NCBI RefSeq assembly: GCF_964340395.1
Contig: NC_135556.1
Coordinates: forward strand, 20,946,723-21,010,722
Length of the DNA stretch: 64,000 bases
Reading direction: 5' to 3'
Origin: Glandiceps talaboti
Lineage: Eukaryota; Hemichordata; Enteropneusta; Spengelidae
The notes under the pieces were generated by a model. The model did no database searches, had not been told where the DNA came from, and saw only the letters and a list, made by a program, of their open reading frames with translations. The number at the start of each line of letters is the position of its first letter. The first letter of the stretch is position 1. The position numbers and the translations under genes are program-made. This document shows, piece after piece, positions 47,275 through 60,566 of this stretch.

Positions 47275-49007
47275 CTACCGGCTCGAATTTGTATTAGTCC
47301 TCGGAATCATACTCGGAGCATTACGACTAAAAACTACCATTGATTTCGTAGGACTATATATTTATCAGATAAGTAAGTTTTTACACATATTTTTTCTTCA
47401 ATTCTGAATCGATTTTACGAATACTGCATCGTTTCATCGTACGTTATTTTTTATCGCGCATCAATAAATGGCATCCGAGGGCTATGCAAATTACATAATC
47501 GCGTGACCTATTGCGAGCGGGTCAAGCTTATGTACAGGTCATATTGTGTTGTGGTTTCTCAACCAAAATTTTTGGTTAGAACATTGCTATGTACATGTAA
47601 TATCAAATTTAGTTTTAAAACGTAAGTAAACTTTGTCAGAATGCGATCTTTCTTCCGTCAATTCAATTATATTCGCTCGGGATGTGCATGGATCCATTTT
47701 GTTGAGATCCATGGGATGTGTAATTTCGGGGCTATGAGCTCTATATAGTAACGGTTATATAGTAACCGTGCAATCAACTTCGTCACGGGGGGGGGGGGCA
47801 AAAGATTATTATACGACCAATAACCAAGCGCACAGCGTCTATCTATACGGCAATCATTCACCATTGTCGTGGTGGCAAAGTCTCCATTCTGGCGAACTTC
47901 TCTGCCTGCCTGACTTTTATTTTCCCAGAAATATACCATTTACATGCGGCTCATGCGGCTCCAGGCGGTTGTCACTTTGTGTGGAGTCAGAAAATGTCGC
48001 AAGCAGAAAAAAAAGAAACGACGATTGACAGGTGTAACTGTCAGTTTTGGCTCAAAATCACGAATCAAACAATCGCAATAGTTTTAGACTTTTGGTTGTA
48101 AATATAACGCATGAGTTTTAACCCCGACAATTAAGATTTCGTCCTTGGCAATGGAATCGTGTCACAAACCACCATATTACAAATACCTCCATGCAGAACT
48201 TGACTTAGAGAAAATATCACAAATATAGACTCTCCAGCTGGACTTTTTCCGAAACAGTGCTAATCAAAGGCTAGTCGTTTTTATTTGTTCAAAAACACAG
48301 TTGTTCATACTTCAGACAATAAGGGAGCGACAACAGTCAGAATCGAATACTGGACCAAGACATAATGCAAGCAGGGTTATTTACTGACTAGTGGGATAAA
48401 CGATATATATTGCGTCCGGATTGCGTCATGTCAAATGGAGAGGGGGCATCGCCAGCGACCGCAATATTAGCTATTTAGGCAATGGTGACGTAAAATTAGT
48501 ACTTGTATATCACCGGCTTGAAGTTTGAAAACGGCAAACATTCATTGTGTAATTTCTGATGCAGTTCTTCGTCGCCAATACGCGACATGTTTCTTTGGAA
48601 TTTAGTTATCCAAGATCATCGAGTTCTCAAGGAAAGCATTTCCAGAACTAAATGAAACCACAATTTCGTTTTTATTCCCATAACGTACCTCTGTACAGTT
48701 GTTGTATCTCAGACCACTAAAGGGAATCGTTTTAGTGATCTGAGATTGTATGTAGTTTTCATTTTCTTTTCGTCAGCGAGGGACTTAAAAAAAACTCAAG
48801 TGTGCACCGCCGGACATGACTGACCACGTGCATTTTGCTATCACTGGTCATTTTGCCTCTTTGGGCCTCTATCGGAAACAATGTATCAACATGAAAGTCC
48901 AAAGCTAGCTTCGGAAGAGTCGTCGACTGGGTACTGAGGCTGCTCGGGAACTGGTGCACAGACTATAATGCACATTGCAAACTGTCGGTGAAATCCTAAT
49001 GGGTTGG
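47275..49007. other. Unassigned 1.7 kb insert or replacement in unit B
   Basis: Homology to units A and C stops after AATGTGATAT (about 47268) and resumes at GTTTAAACTTCGG (about 49011), while about 300 bases present in the other units are missing. Inside are a G-run at 47788, a direct repeat TATATAGTAAC (47740-47765), and a 15-base-arm hairpin, TCTCAGACCACTAAA with TTTTAGTGATCTGAGA, at 48709-48747. No terminal inverted repeats or convincing exon were seen. Confidence 0.4.
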
Positions 49008-49242
49008 GTTAGTGTTTAAACTTCGGTTCCTAAATTTAGAATTTTACTGTATGCTAATATATACGACTTTTGACCATTATGTATACAACATTATATAGTG
49101 AGTAATCGACGGTCGTATTGATAACCTAATTTATGGTGTCATAATTAGAAACATTCATATATAATAGTTTCACGATGGACGATAAGCTGTTTAGGTAATA
49201 AGGACAAGTTGACGCCTTTTCCCAGTCATGGTGAGTGTGGCC

Positions 49243-51106
49243 CAGCGTGCGAAATTAACGCCGGTCCTTCGGCCCGAGACCAACAGATTTCCGTTCGGAC
49301 CGACAGTTTTTCAGAATTACAACAACGTATCGGTCCTTATGACCGACTGAAATTTGGAGTAAATAATAACATTTATTCAAAGATATATCCAATTTCACCT
49401 ACACGAATCTGATCTTGTGTTACCTATTTTACTCTCGACATCATCTCGTTCAAGTCAAGCGACACAGAGCTAGCTCGCTACGTGTTGTTGTCAATGTTGA
49501 TATGTCTACATATGACGTAGCATACAGCATTTACTTTATGAAATTATGTTAGCAAACACATGATTGACCGAATTTCTCCAATTATTTGTGTCTTGACTAA
49601 TCAGAACGTCTTAGACATTCAGACCCATTTTACGCATTCAGCGCATGCGTCTTTTCCCGCCATGATATATTAATTGTTGTAAAGTTTACTGTTATAAGTG
49701 TATGAAACTTTTAACGTGTTTGAGACAGTTCCACGTTGTATTTATAAAGTATGTGGCGATATTTAGAAGGAAGCAATGAACTTCCGAAGAAGAAGACGAA
49801 TTTAAACAGACACTGTTTTTTAAAGGCTGGTATTAAAGCCGGTAAATGTTAGCGGGTTTCCCATGTATGTGGCCATGATCAAAACAAACTGACGGAAAAC
49901 ATATAAACTACTCTGAAAATGGCGTTTGAACTAATAAAGAAGGCAGGTACACTTCGTAAAATATCTTCAGTACGATTATAGTTTTTCTTTTGTAAAACAG
50001 TAAAAAAAATGCGTAGTCTGATTGCTTTCAATTTGATTCATATGATAATGTATGTCCTGTCATGTTGTAATCAACGTATAAACTTAGAAATGTTGCATTT
50101 TTGTTGCCATTGTTGTATCTTGAAAATTACTGCATCGTGCCAAACACGGGTACATATAGTGGATGACACATTACAGTACAGTTACCATATCACGCTCCCA
50201 CGTCAAAAAAACTTGAATTGTAAGACATGTTTAGCCATAGTTCTCTTCATCATGGTCAGATTTCTTACACAGTCGAGTCAGAGACGATAATCAATACACC
50301 ACGGTAGGGTATACGGGTAGGGCTTTATGGGGGGGGGGCCTTCAGTACATATTTGAAGGAAGATGAAACCGCTCCATGTCACTTTTGTGGATGGAAATTG
50401 AAATAAAGTGAATACACAGTTTTCAAGAGGGATAGTTATGCGACAAAACTTTTATTTCTGCCATGATGAATTTGTGGGTCTACGTTCGCTAAGAGTTGGA
50501 AAGCTACATCAGCTGTTGCCACAGACGATGAATCTGACTTTGGATTATGTGATTCAGAATTTAGTGAATCGTACAGAGAGGAAGGAGAGGACTGTGATCT
50601 CTTAGAGATTGCAGATAATGTATATTTAATGATTCATTCACCCATATTATCTACAATCTATGGATATGTATTTCTATGGTGTAATGAATACATTTAGTCT
50701 CAGACCACTTTAGTCTATAGGAACAGATTATGCGAGAATGAATATTCATAGTTTCTGGGTTCATAGTTACAAATGAAAATCTCTACTCATAGAGTCAAAT
50801 ATTTCTTGGTAGTGAATCAAAATTTACTTCCAAGTTATGTGTTGACTCTGTGAGTGGAAATTTTATAAAATAATAGTGGATAGTGAACAATTCGTTTTAC
50901 CCTCTTTTACTTTAGTATATCTAAAGATATGTTGTATCATATTAAAGTTCAAAATCATTTAATCTGTAAATGGAGGGTATATAAATATAGGTCGTGAACG
51001 TGAACTGCATTGAGTATGGACCAGCAGTTTTCCTTAAGGACCAGCAGTATTTTCTACATGTCGGTCCTTATGACCAGTAGTCATTTTCCCTTAAGTTCAC
51101 ACACTG
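49243..51106. mobile_element. hAT-type DNA transposon, probably non-autonomous (1.86 kb)
   Basis: Termini are imperfect inverted repeats: CAGCGTGCGAAATTAA at 49243, and an end whose complement reads CAGTGTGTGAACTTAA at 51106. It is flanked by a perfect 8-base target duplication GTGTGGCC (49235-49242 and 51107-51114). CAG-type ends with 8-bp duplications define the hAT superfamily. Subterminal CGGTCCTTCGGCCCG and CGGTCCTTATGACC motifs recur at both ends. No frame above about 90 codons and no transposase motif was seen. Units A and C have the empty site. Exact duplication and clean ends suggest modest age. Confidence 0.75.
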
Positions 51107-51149
51107 GTGTGGCCCCTTGCGCCAGTCATTGATATTTGACAAAAGATGG

Positions 51150-51179
51150 TCTGTCTGACTGACTGACTGACTGACTGAC

Positions 51180-51221
<42 letters not shown>
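51150..51221. repeat. (GACT)n-(GTCT)n microsatellite, array-wide
   Basis: Matches the GTCTG-rich tracts at about 41510-41560 (unit A) and 55041-55090 (unit C). Confidence 0.9.
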
Positions 51222-51222
<1 letters not shown>

Positions 51223-52866
51223 GCCTGCTGTTCTGTCTTTGTCCGTCCATCTCTCTCGAATATAAATACAAGATGAATGTATGCTGAGGGAAAGACCAGT
51301 CTGCATGTTATTTTACAGACCTGTTTCTGACAGTAACTAAGTATTTTGACGGTTCGAAGGACTGGTATCTCAGAGTCGTGATAAGTTGACTTAATGACTC
51401 ACTAGTTGGGTCATAAGTAAATATCGACTCCAAATAGGTCACAACGCTGCACGAAACTACGGAATGGTTGGATCATGTTCCATGGTTGGATACTGCACGT
51501 ACGTCACTGCAGGGTTACTAGGTTGTGTATCAACGTACACTGTTCTATTTATTTCAAGTTCCAACCTTGTGAACCTGTTTATAAAGAGATTGTACGTAAC
51601 CATTTGACGTTACTAGAGTCAGGCAAATGGATCGAATTGACTGAATAAATTGCGACGGTTGTATCACGAGTACTATTATATATATTGGTCATGTAAAATA
51701 GCAGACAACAGATAGCACAATGGCTTCGATAAATTAGTTTTAGCCATCGAAAATAAGGAAAAAATGAATTCTAATATCGTCGTTTCGCCCTAATAGGCTT
51801 GTTTCTATAATTTATACTTAAGTGTACATCTCTACAGACTTCAAGTTATACATGTTGGGAGGCATGTAGCCAGTTGCACAAAATTTATCAACAAACCATA
51901 CGATAGATTGTATTTTGAAATGATATCCACAATATCAGGAATGACACCTAGACGAGTACATGTTCCGTCTCCAACACTACCAATACGTTGTGTATAATAA
52001 GGAAGAATTCGATAATTACAAAGGGGGAGAAATTACAGGGGGGGGGGGGGTCACAATTTACAAATCTGCTCTCGGAGGGGGGGATATGTTAGAAAATAGG
52101 ATGGGTCACATGTTACTTTGACTCATTGTATTATCTAATTTAACTGCTGTCACATCGGTTAGAGCGATGGTTAGGATTAGGGTTATACTGGGTTATATCA
52201 GATCATGTCAATCAAATCGCGGCTGACAACCATGTAGTGAATTAACTGTCAGGTTAGGAGCGATCATCTATAAACGGATTTGGTTTTGTAAAGAAGTTAC
52301 CCCGTCGCGTCATCCCTTCCTTTCCGTGTGGCCCTAAATACATAATTAACTTGAAGGAGGTTACTGCATCCATAGCACAATCATAAAAAAACCAAACGTT
52401 TAATAGATATATGTCTGAGAAGTGACAATGTAATTTTATATGGTTGTTTGTTCTCTAGGCTGAATTTTCCTGAAAGTCAATGTTCTTCAATTCCCTCCAA
52501 ACTTTGTCATGTGAAAGTTTGTTCCTGGTCCTTTTTAAATAATAAAAGGAATTCGAGCGTTCAATGTCTTGCAATTGTTTTCAAGAAAATTGTCTTTTAT
52601 TTTCCCATGCTAGAGTTAACACAGTATTCAACGGCTATATTGGATTCTAAAATGACTAAATGTTGACATCATTTTGACCTCTACATTTTAAAAAAAAATT
52701 GTCCTGTGACCCCAGATTTTTTCATTGATTTTAAACTGGCGAGAATAAGTAAACGTTTAAGGAGTTTATTTCCTCTACGTTCGTGGAATATAAACTGATG
52801 TATATCATTTTTGTCTTGTACTTCTTCTAGACATATTAGCTAGATGAGTGTTAACGCCACACTCTT

Positions 52867-53664
52867 CTAAATTTTATCTTGGAGCATATCTTCGTAGATT
52901 GGTGTATCATCTTCAATTAACTCTTTCAGCTCTCCTGGTAAATCATCCAAGTCACAAGGCGAAGAGATGGCTTCAAAGGAAGAACTTTCATACGCCACCT
53001 TGTACAACCTTGTCTGTTCTACTGGAAATCCTCGTGCAAATTTCGGCCAGTGATTGATGTTACCAGGCTTCCATTCCAACATGCTATCATAGAAGGGAAG
53101 ACCGGTTTTATCACATAATTTCTGCAGAGTTTCTCGTGTATTAGTTACGAGATCTTCAGAATCAATGACAATAGGGGAATACCCCTTTTCATTAACATGG
53201 TCGTATAAACGTTTGAAATGTGACATACTCCCAAACTTCATAATCACATTTTCTACATCCAATTGTACGATGCCAAATTCTTCGATGTCTACCACTGCCT
53301 CATATGCTGATGGAATTGCCTCCTCCGGATGTCGGATTAAGAAGACATGCTGATATCCTTCAGGTAGGTAGTCTAATTTATCCATTATGGCCAGGGCAGC
53401 ATGGTCCACTGCGAAGACAGCCTCTTTCTCAGGATAATCTGCTTCCAGTCTCTGTTTTACCTCCGAGTACCTGTAGCCAGGAAGCGGAATAATTTGGTTT
53501 GGAACAATTGAGTGCTTTTCCTCGCCGGCGAGTGCAGCTATGGAAAATTCGTCATGGAAGACTTTGAACGATTTCACGGAAGCCATCGAAAGTTCTAAAG
53601 CGGTTGCCCGACTTCGCCAATGTGACCAAAGCATTATCTTCTTTGGAGTGTTGGAATCAGCCAT
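52867..53664 (-). CDS. Sulfotransferase-like P-loop protein, array copy 4
   Basis: 265 residues from ATG 53664 (MADSNTPKKIMLWSHWRSRAT). The frame is open 59 codons further upstream, but that stretch lies in the 5' UTR intron and is not conserved as protein in the sister copies, so it is excluded. VFLIRHPEEAIPSAYEA, DSEDLVTNTRETLQKLC and FYDSMLEWKPG are intact. The C-terminus (DDLPGELKELIEDDTPIYED) is the same as in pseudogene copy 3, so these two are the closest pair. A 5' UTR donor GAG|GTAATG lies at 54201 and a CRE-like TGACGTCT at 54260-54267. Minus-strand AATAAA near 52764 sits about 100 bases after the stop. Confidence 0.82.
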   Translation of the reverse strand: MADSNTPKKIMLWSHWRSRATALELSMASVKSFKVFHDEFSIAALAGEEKHSIVPNQIIPLPGYRYSEVKQRLEADYPEKEAVFAVDHAALAIMDKLDYLPEGYQHVFLIRHPEEAIPSAYEAVVDIEEFGIVQLDVENVIMKFGSMSHFKRLYDHVNEKGYSPIVIDSEDLVTNTRETLQKLCDKTGLPFYDSMLEWKPGNINHWPKFARGFPVEQTRLYKVAYESSSFEAISSPCDLDDLPGELKELIEDDTPIYEDMLQDKI

Positions 53665-55039
53665 TCTATAATAAAGTGAAAATTGCGAGACACCATTGTC
53701 AACAAAACGTTTTTGTTTTTTGTTTTTAAAGATTATTGCTAAATCCTTAAGATGCGGTGTCGTCACCTGTACCTGTTCCTGCACAGGTAGTCCTTTTTCG
53801 TATATGACAGTAATATATCGATACGTGTACACACAGCTCAAACACTAGAGTACATGTACACAACGGTATGGCCGTGCAACATATACATGTCAAGCATATC
53901 ATTTATGTGTGTCGATATCTGTCGGATGTTGCCTTGGGGTTATTATAACAGTTTGCCTCATTCACTCACTTAAAAAGAGTTTTTGGGTGTTCTAAAAATT
54001 AAAAAAGAATGAAAAATAATAATTTAATGTCTAAAGCAAGCTTGACATATGTCATGGGGCAGAACAAGGTTTCACATGACTGTATGGTGTAACATGAGAA
54101 CAACAACCTGTTGATCACTTATTGCTCTTTGGTTCGAATAAAGTAGTTACCGGGTATAGCTAGCTACATGTGGAGATCAAAGAAGGTTTGCAAACATTAC
54201 CTCTTTCCCCTGAAGAGTTTGACACCCTGTGAGTTGAACTATTCAATGTATGGCAGCTGTGACGTCTTTGACCTCCAAAATGTCTCAACGGACTAGGGAC
54301 TTTAAAATGTCCGCTTGGGTGGATCTAGGAGAGTATTCGACTTTGATTCGTAGGTATATCACACGGTCGATATCCCACGAATAACAATATAATTCGATAA
54401 CAAATGTAGATTATCAATGTGATATATAAGAGGAAATACAGGGCAGTGTCAAAGGTCATACCACTGACGTCATTGATTGATCCAGTCAAAACGTGGGATC
54501 AGTGTACATGCTAATTTTACGACATCCATACTTATTCAGATAATGTCGTGTATGAAATTTAATAAGTATAGAAGAAAGACCGGGACACTGATATATCAAT
54601 GTGTGTTCTTTATTTGAATTCTTGTTGTTGTTTTACAAGATGGTGAGTTGAATTGGGTGATTGTGTACATATAGGTGAATATGAAGACATCGTATGCAGT
54701 GATTGACATTTTATTTTGCGTAACATTGTAGAATGCTAGGTTTGTAAATGTTTAAACTTCGATTCCTAAGAATTTTAGTATAATACCATCTACGACTTTT
54801 GACCAATATATATACAACTGTTACATTACATAGTGAGTAATCGACGTCGACGGTCGTATTGATGGTAGTTTATGGTGCCATAATTAGAAACATTCTAATT
54901 ATGAAATTTGAAACATTTATAGATTCTTGATGGATGATAAGCTGTTTAGGTAATAAGGTGATAAGTTGACGCTTTTTTGCCAGTCTCGATGCGTGGGACT
55001 CAATGTGTGTATTCGTCATTGATATTTGACGAAAGAGTA

Positions 55040-55092
<53 letters not shown>

Positions 55093-55192
55093 GTTTGCTT
55101 TTCTGTCTTTGTCTGTCTGTCTGACTATCTGTCTCGAATATAAATACAAGATGAATGTATGTTGAGGGAAAGACCAGCCTGCATGTTATTTT

Positions 55193-55197
<5 letters not shown>

Positions 55198-55260
<63 letters not shown>
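55198..55260. repeat. (AT)n microsatellite
   Basis: Inside unit C; the equivalent in unit B has only a short TATATA stretch. Confidence 0.95.
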
Positions 55261-55264
<4 letters not shown>

Positions 55265-57370
55265 TTATGTAAAATAGCAGACGACAGATAGCTCAATATT
55301 GTTATGGCCTCGCAATATATTTTAAATTTTAGCCATCGAAAATTTTAAAAAGAAATGCAAGAAAAAAAATGAATTCTAATGTCGTCGTTTAGCTGGTACG
55401 GCATTAACATAGACTCACACACGCATACATTTCGTCATAATAGGCTTATTTTTCTACACTTAATTGTACATCTCTGCAGACTTCAAGTTATACATGTTGG
55501 GAGGAATGTAGCCAGTTGCACAAAATTTATCAACAAATCATACGATAGATTGTATTTTGAAATGATATCCACGATATCAGGAATGAAACCTAGACGAGTA
55601 CATGTCCCGTCTCCAACATGACCAACACGTTGTGTATAATAAGGAAGAATTCTATAATTACAAGGGGAGGGAGGAATTACGGGGGGGGGTCATTTTTCAC
55701 AAATCGGTTCTCCGGGGAGGGTCATATTTTAGAAAACAGGATGGGGGGGGGGGTCAAATTTACTCGATTCATTAAATTATCTAAATTTGCTTCCCACTGT
55801 CGCCATATCGGTGAGGGTTAGGACCAGGGTTATATAGGTACCGTAATATCAAACCATGTCATTCAAATCGCTGCTGACAACCATGTAGTGAATTAATTGT
55901 CAGGTATGATGTGAGGAGAGAAGTCACAGTGAGTCTCACAAGAGTAAAACCGGAACAGTTGGATAAAATGTTGTGGAGATGTTGACCTCGGTCATGATAA
56001 TATTGGGAGTGAGCCCATCAAATGTTTGTCACTTAACGTTCTGGCCTTCAGCTAAGAGGAAATGAGATCCAAACACAGGTACTGATTAATGCATGCAGTG
56101 CCAATTTCACACAATTTCAGTATATGGTGGTATGCCCCTAGTTGGTTAAAAATAATACTTCCAATGTGATGACAGCGGTTGGAGTCCTTTAAACCATTGT
56201 TTGATTTTGGGAATAGTGTCCCTTTCCATGTCTGACAGCATTTGAATAATGTTCTCAAAATATTTGAACGGGGTAGGGTCATGTTTTAGGAAAAGAAAAT
56301 TGAGTGAGTGTCACTTTTTACCACGACAGAGTCGGGGAGGGTCACAACTCGGGTCTGACTTCCCCCGGCCCTCCCACTTGTAATTACTGAAGGCTCCCTA
56401 ACTTATAGTACATGAGAACGCGATAAACACTGGTATCCCTGTATTATCTTGTATTATTCTTTTTTGAGTCATGTCGGTTTTTTCTATCAATGATGACAAC
56501 CTTCCGAGTGAAGCGCCCTCAACGCCTAAATTGGCATTGTTGGAAAGTCCCCTTGGACCGTACCTGTACGCTCAGTATAAGTTATAACGTCATGAACTTC
56601 CCCTAAACTTGTTTTATGAAAATTGAGGATCGTAACTAATGCACCGAACACCTACCATATTGTTTGCGTTGTTTCACATCGCCAGGGCAGTCATACACCC
56701 ACTATATTTACACCTGCGTTGTTCTCGGTTTCTTTTTGAGGTAAGTCGAATTGATTTGAATGACAACGTCCACGTATACGTTGTAATATGTCATCATAAA
56801 TTACGTTTTTACTCTGGTCTGCTCACACCTTTTAGGTATACATGTATGTAGGGGGGATACGTTGCACCATGGAAAATCCCCAAGCATTGCGAACTGATTT
56901 TGGTCAACATAAGTACTGATCATGTTAATATAGTTTTCCACATTCAGAAAAAAATAGAATGATAGATATAATTTCCAGATTCATTGTAAGTTTTCACTGA
57001 TGACAAACTTATGTGAACTATAAGCGTATTTATGTTACATAATGTTATCTGGTTACAAATCGATATATCGATATATTCATACAGGTATAACGTACAGAGG
57101 GGTATACTTCCATGATATAGGCAACTAAATTGTCGAATTTCAGCCAAAGGTTCTTTGAAGCTTTGAAAGGCCTTAGCCTAACAAAATAACTGTTAAAACT
57201 TTACTAACATCCAACTGCGTGTTCGTGTACACAAGTGCATTGTTATTTAGGGGCGATCGTCTTTAAATGGTTTCTGTTTTGTAAAGAAGTTATCGCCGTC
57301 GCGTCACCCCTTCCTTTATGTGTGGCCCTAAATGCATAATTAACTTGAATGAGGTTACTTCTTCCTCAAC

Positions 57371-58182
57371 AACACAATATTGTAAGGTCATGTGGACAAT
57401 AGTGCAAATGTTACTGAGCTCAATTGCATGTGACGAATGCGAACTGGAGCTTGTTGTCATTTTCCAAACTACAGGGTTGAAATTTTATCAGGCTACAAGT
57501 AGTCACATGGGACTTACGAGCAGCCAGCAACTATATATCCAAACAATGATACATGAACAAAGGCTACCTATTGCTTGTTTTTGTATTCAGTTAATTAGCA
57601 GTGGCAGCCTACAACCGTATATGATGGCGCTATGGCACGCGAGCGTTTACAATCATAGCTATAATACATAGCAGAGTGAGCAAGAAGATATGCTCCAGTT
57701 TTTACTGATAATTATTTATCAGTTATCTGGTGTATAAACAAACAACCATTACTCATGCCCATTCATCACCCAACACTATCAGCTGGTTAAACATCGATGC
57801 TTGAAAGCTATCATTTGTTATGTATCGGTATAACTATTATTATTCAAATTAGCTTATATTTTAATCTAATATTTATCTTAGGATGCCTTTATTTATGAAA
57901 TCATGGTGGTAGAAATATTATTTAGATCTTACTCCTGAGATAGATATTTTGGTGTTACCGCTTATCTGCTGTGGCTGTGAAGAAAGGTTTGCCGCCTCAC
58001 CTCTCAAAGCATCGTGTCACTGTATAACCTTTGACACAGGTCATGGTCAAAATGCATGCACATGTAGATGACTTAATACTACATAATTATGTTGTTCTGC
58101 TCCTTGAAAGGACGTGTCATAACTTTTCATACATCGTCAACAAACCTAGCTACCCCATAAATATGTGTTCTTACTTCTCCAT

Positions 58183-58230
<48 letters not shown>

Positions 58231-58842
58231 ACGCGCGCATGGATGGATGGATGGACGGATGGATGAATGGATGGATGGATTATGTTTGTAGATCTAAACC
58301 CTCGGGGGGAATCATTGCATGGTATATAATCGCACACATACTTATGTATCTATCATGCTTTTTTAATTTGATACGTATATTACAACTTTGATTCTTGTTT
58401 ATGTAAAAAGAAAACGTTCGAAACAAAATGAAGCATGGGCTGGAACGTTTTCAGCCCTCGTCTATAGCCATGTGAGTAATATCATCGTCCAGTGCTTAGC
58501 TAGTGATGTGGATGACAATTTGTTAAAAAAATAATCAAATTGATCCCTAAAGTCTTTGTGTTTCGTTTCATTTCGTTTTGCAAGGGCGTCACTTTAGGCT
58601 CGGGTACGTGACCGGTATACGAATAATCCAACAAAATATAATACCACTGTCAACCACCATAATATTCATCATACAATCATTATCACTTTATCATTGTATT
58701 ATATCGATGCACACACCCTCCCTAACCTGGCATTTTGTCCCAACTGACCTTTATCACGTGTTCGATAGCCTCTTTGCTTGAATTAAACATAAAAGTAGCA
58801 AGTACTACAGATTTATTAACAACGTGGTTATTTTTCTTCTAG
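57371..58842. other. Interval with microsatellites and no supported gene
   Basis: A (GT)n-(GGAT)n microsatellite lies at 58186-58280. A 117-codon frame at 57318 begins inside array-repeat sequence and has no family resemblance. The interval may hold upstream introns of the next gene. Confidence 0.4.
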
Positions 58843-60566
58843 CTATAGTATTCACTTTCATCCCTAGTAGCAGAAACTATGGTCCACAGAAAATCGAGAT
58901 CTTTGCTGCTGTTACCTTTAATGCTTCAAAATATTATGGTAAGGTATTTTCCATGACTCAATATACTTCAGAAAACAGACTGTCTAGTGGTGACCAAACA
59001 ACTGTTTTGCTAAGAACTAGTTTATACCGGTAGATTCAAATCCTGTTTTAGTATGTAATTCCTTCCATTTTATTTTGTGTCAAAAGTCTGGATTCTATAC
59101 ATTTTCATTCATGAAATGCAGTGACATCAAATCGTCCTAAACCACATACTTTTTATGGCACCATCTTCGATGGGTGGCGGAATAAAAATGAGCCGCTGGT
59201 TTGTGAGAATCTGACATCATCTAGTGATATAAGCTTGGAGAGGTTACAAAATTCGGCCTGTTATTGCTGAGATTATTCATGCTCATATAGATTTAACATC
59301 TCATCATGTCTTTTTTTCAGAGAGAAAAATGGAAGGTTTTGTCACCTATTTGCATACTCCCCTTCATCATCACTTATTATATTTTTCTTGGCTGTCATAT
59401 TGATCTTTTCATCAAGTGTCTAGAAAAGGAATCGTCATCAACCCCAAACTGCGTCAATCAAACTGTTATCTCAGCAAATGTTACCACCGTCTTTGAGCTT
59501 GTTTACCCAATGTGTATCATAATCCTCGGGTTTCAATGGATCATTATTGTGCTCCTTGCAGAGAACGTTAGTCACAGAGAATGTTGGTCGCGATTTGTAG
59601 CGAAGATGAGATATTACGTCACTAGATTTTACTTCTGGCATTTTAACTTTCTATGTTTCTTCACCATGGTCTACTTCAGTGTGATTATTATCGTTTACTA
59701 TGAAACTAAAGGGGAGCTGAATTCAGGCACGAAACGGTATATATGGCGTCCTAGTCTTTGAATTTTTTACGCACACTGTTGTTATGTATTTCCTCAACTA
59801 CCGTCGTGCCCCAGGTGACATAGTGTACTTGCATGGCACACTCTTGTTCACATTTGCTCTGGATAACTTTATTCAAGTTGCGTACGTGTTGGTGTATATC
59901 TGTTTAAAAGTTACGACGTTTGAACCACACATGGCAGAACACAGTATAATCTTCAAAACGTACAACCTTAAGCTTGTAGCTTTGGTTGTTTGCTTAGAAT
60001 ACAGGTAAGGATCGGCTGGAAGAGCCAGCTTTTCTGTTTTGACCTATCCAATATATATATATCATGTCGATTCGAATCTTTCGAGACATTTAATTTACAC
60101 GCCCTTTTGAACGTATTTGTAGTTTTAAAGTAGTGTAAAAGAAAGTTTAAAAAAAAGTAATTATTATTCACGCCACCAGACACTGGAGCGACTTGATATT
60201 TAAGCATTGGCCGGCCATATATCTACTCACTTATTTGTGCATGGGCAGGTCATGTTTAAGGATCCTTTACGGAAATATCTACACTTGAAAACGTTTTTCG
60301 CCTACTTGAATAGTGAACAATGTTTTCAATATAATGCTGAGAGGTTGAATTGGCTTTGTACACATTGATCTAACGTACTTCATTGTTATTTACTTCATTA
60401 TAGATACATACTATGCAATTTTTTCGCAAGAAAGTTCAGTCATCTCCTGAAGAATAAAAATTATATCATCTACAGAGATGAAGATGAGGCACTGGAAATG
60501 ATGAATGATGTCAAGACAAAATGTTTAGTGGATCTGGATGACAGTCATAACTCTAATCCAGTGTGA
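58843..60566 (+). CDS. 3' part of a multi-pass membrane protein gene, with apparent frameshift
   Basis: Exons: about 58843-58938 or -58943, about 59321-60004, and 60404-60566, ending TGA. At least five hydrophobic segments are visible: ICILPFIITYYIFLG, MCIIILGFQWIIIVLL, LCFFTMVYFSVIIIVYY, GVLVFEFFTHTVVMYFL and LLFTFALDNFIQVAYVLVYI. An extracellular-type loop between the first two has an NQT and an NVT sequon. The tail is cytosolic and acidic (YRDEDEALEMM). The middle exon changes frame near 59732-59734 (GGCACG then AAAC): coding up to ETKGELNSGT continues one base later as NGIYGVLVFEFF, so one extra A appears to be present. Either the gene is damaged, or this is an assembly or allelic error. 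5' exons were not found and the family is not recognised. Confidence 0.6.

Larger units (their letters stand above)
44081..52370. repeat. Array unit B: exon relic, tRNA-Gly, pseudogene copy 3 and insertions
   Basis: Same block order as unit A, but extended by an unassigned insert or replacement at about 47275-49007 and a hAT-type element at 49243-51106. Its right part (51840-52370) is repeated in unit C at 55480-55900 and 57247-57370. Confidence 0.7.
52370..57370. repeat. Array unit C: sulfotransferase-like gene 4
   Basis: Follows directly on unit B; no tRNA-Gly. The right half repeats unit B sequence: CTTCAAGTTATACATGTTGG (51840 and 55480) and TTTTGTAAAGAAGTTA (about 52287 and 57279). An extra ~1.3 kb at about 55903-57247 is absent from unit B and includes one copy of the AATTACTGAAGGCTCCC family at 56280-56400. 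Confidence 0.7.

Noticed and set aside
53665-53841. 59-codon N-terminal extension of array copy 4
   Set aside because: Lies across the splice acceptor in the 5' UTR intron and is not conserved as protein in sister copies.
57318-57671. 117-codon plus-strand frame
   Set aside because: Starts inside array-repeat sequence shared with unit B, has no family resemblance, and its counterpart in unit B is not open.
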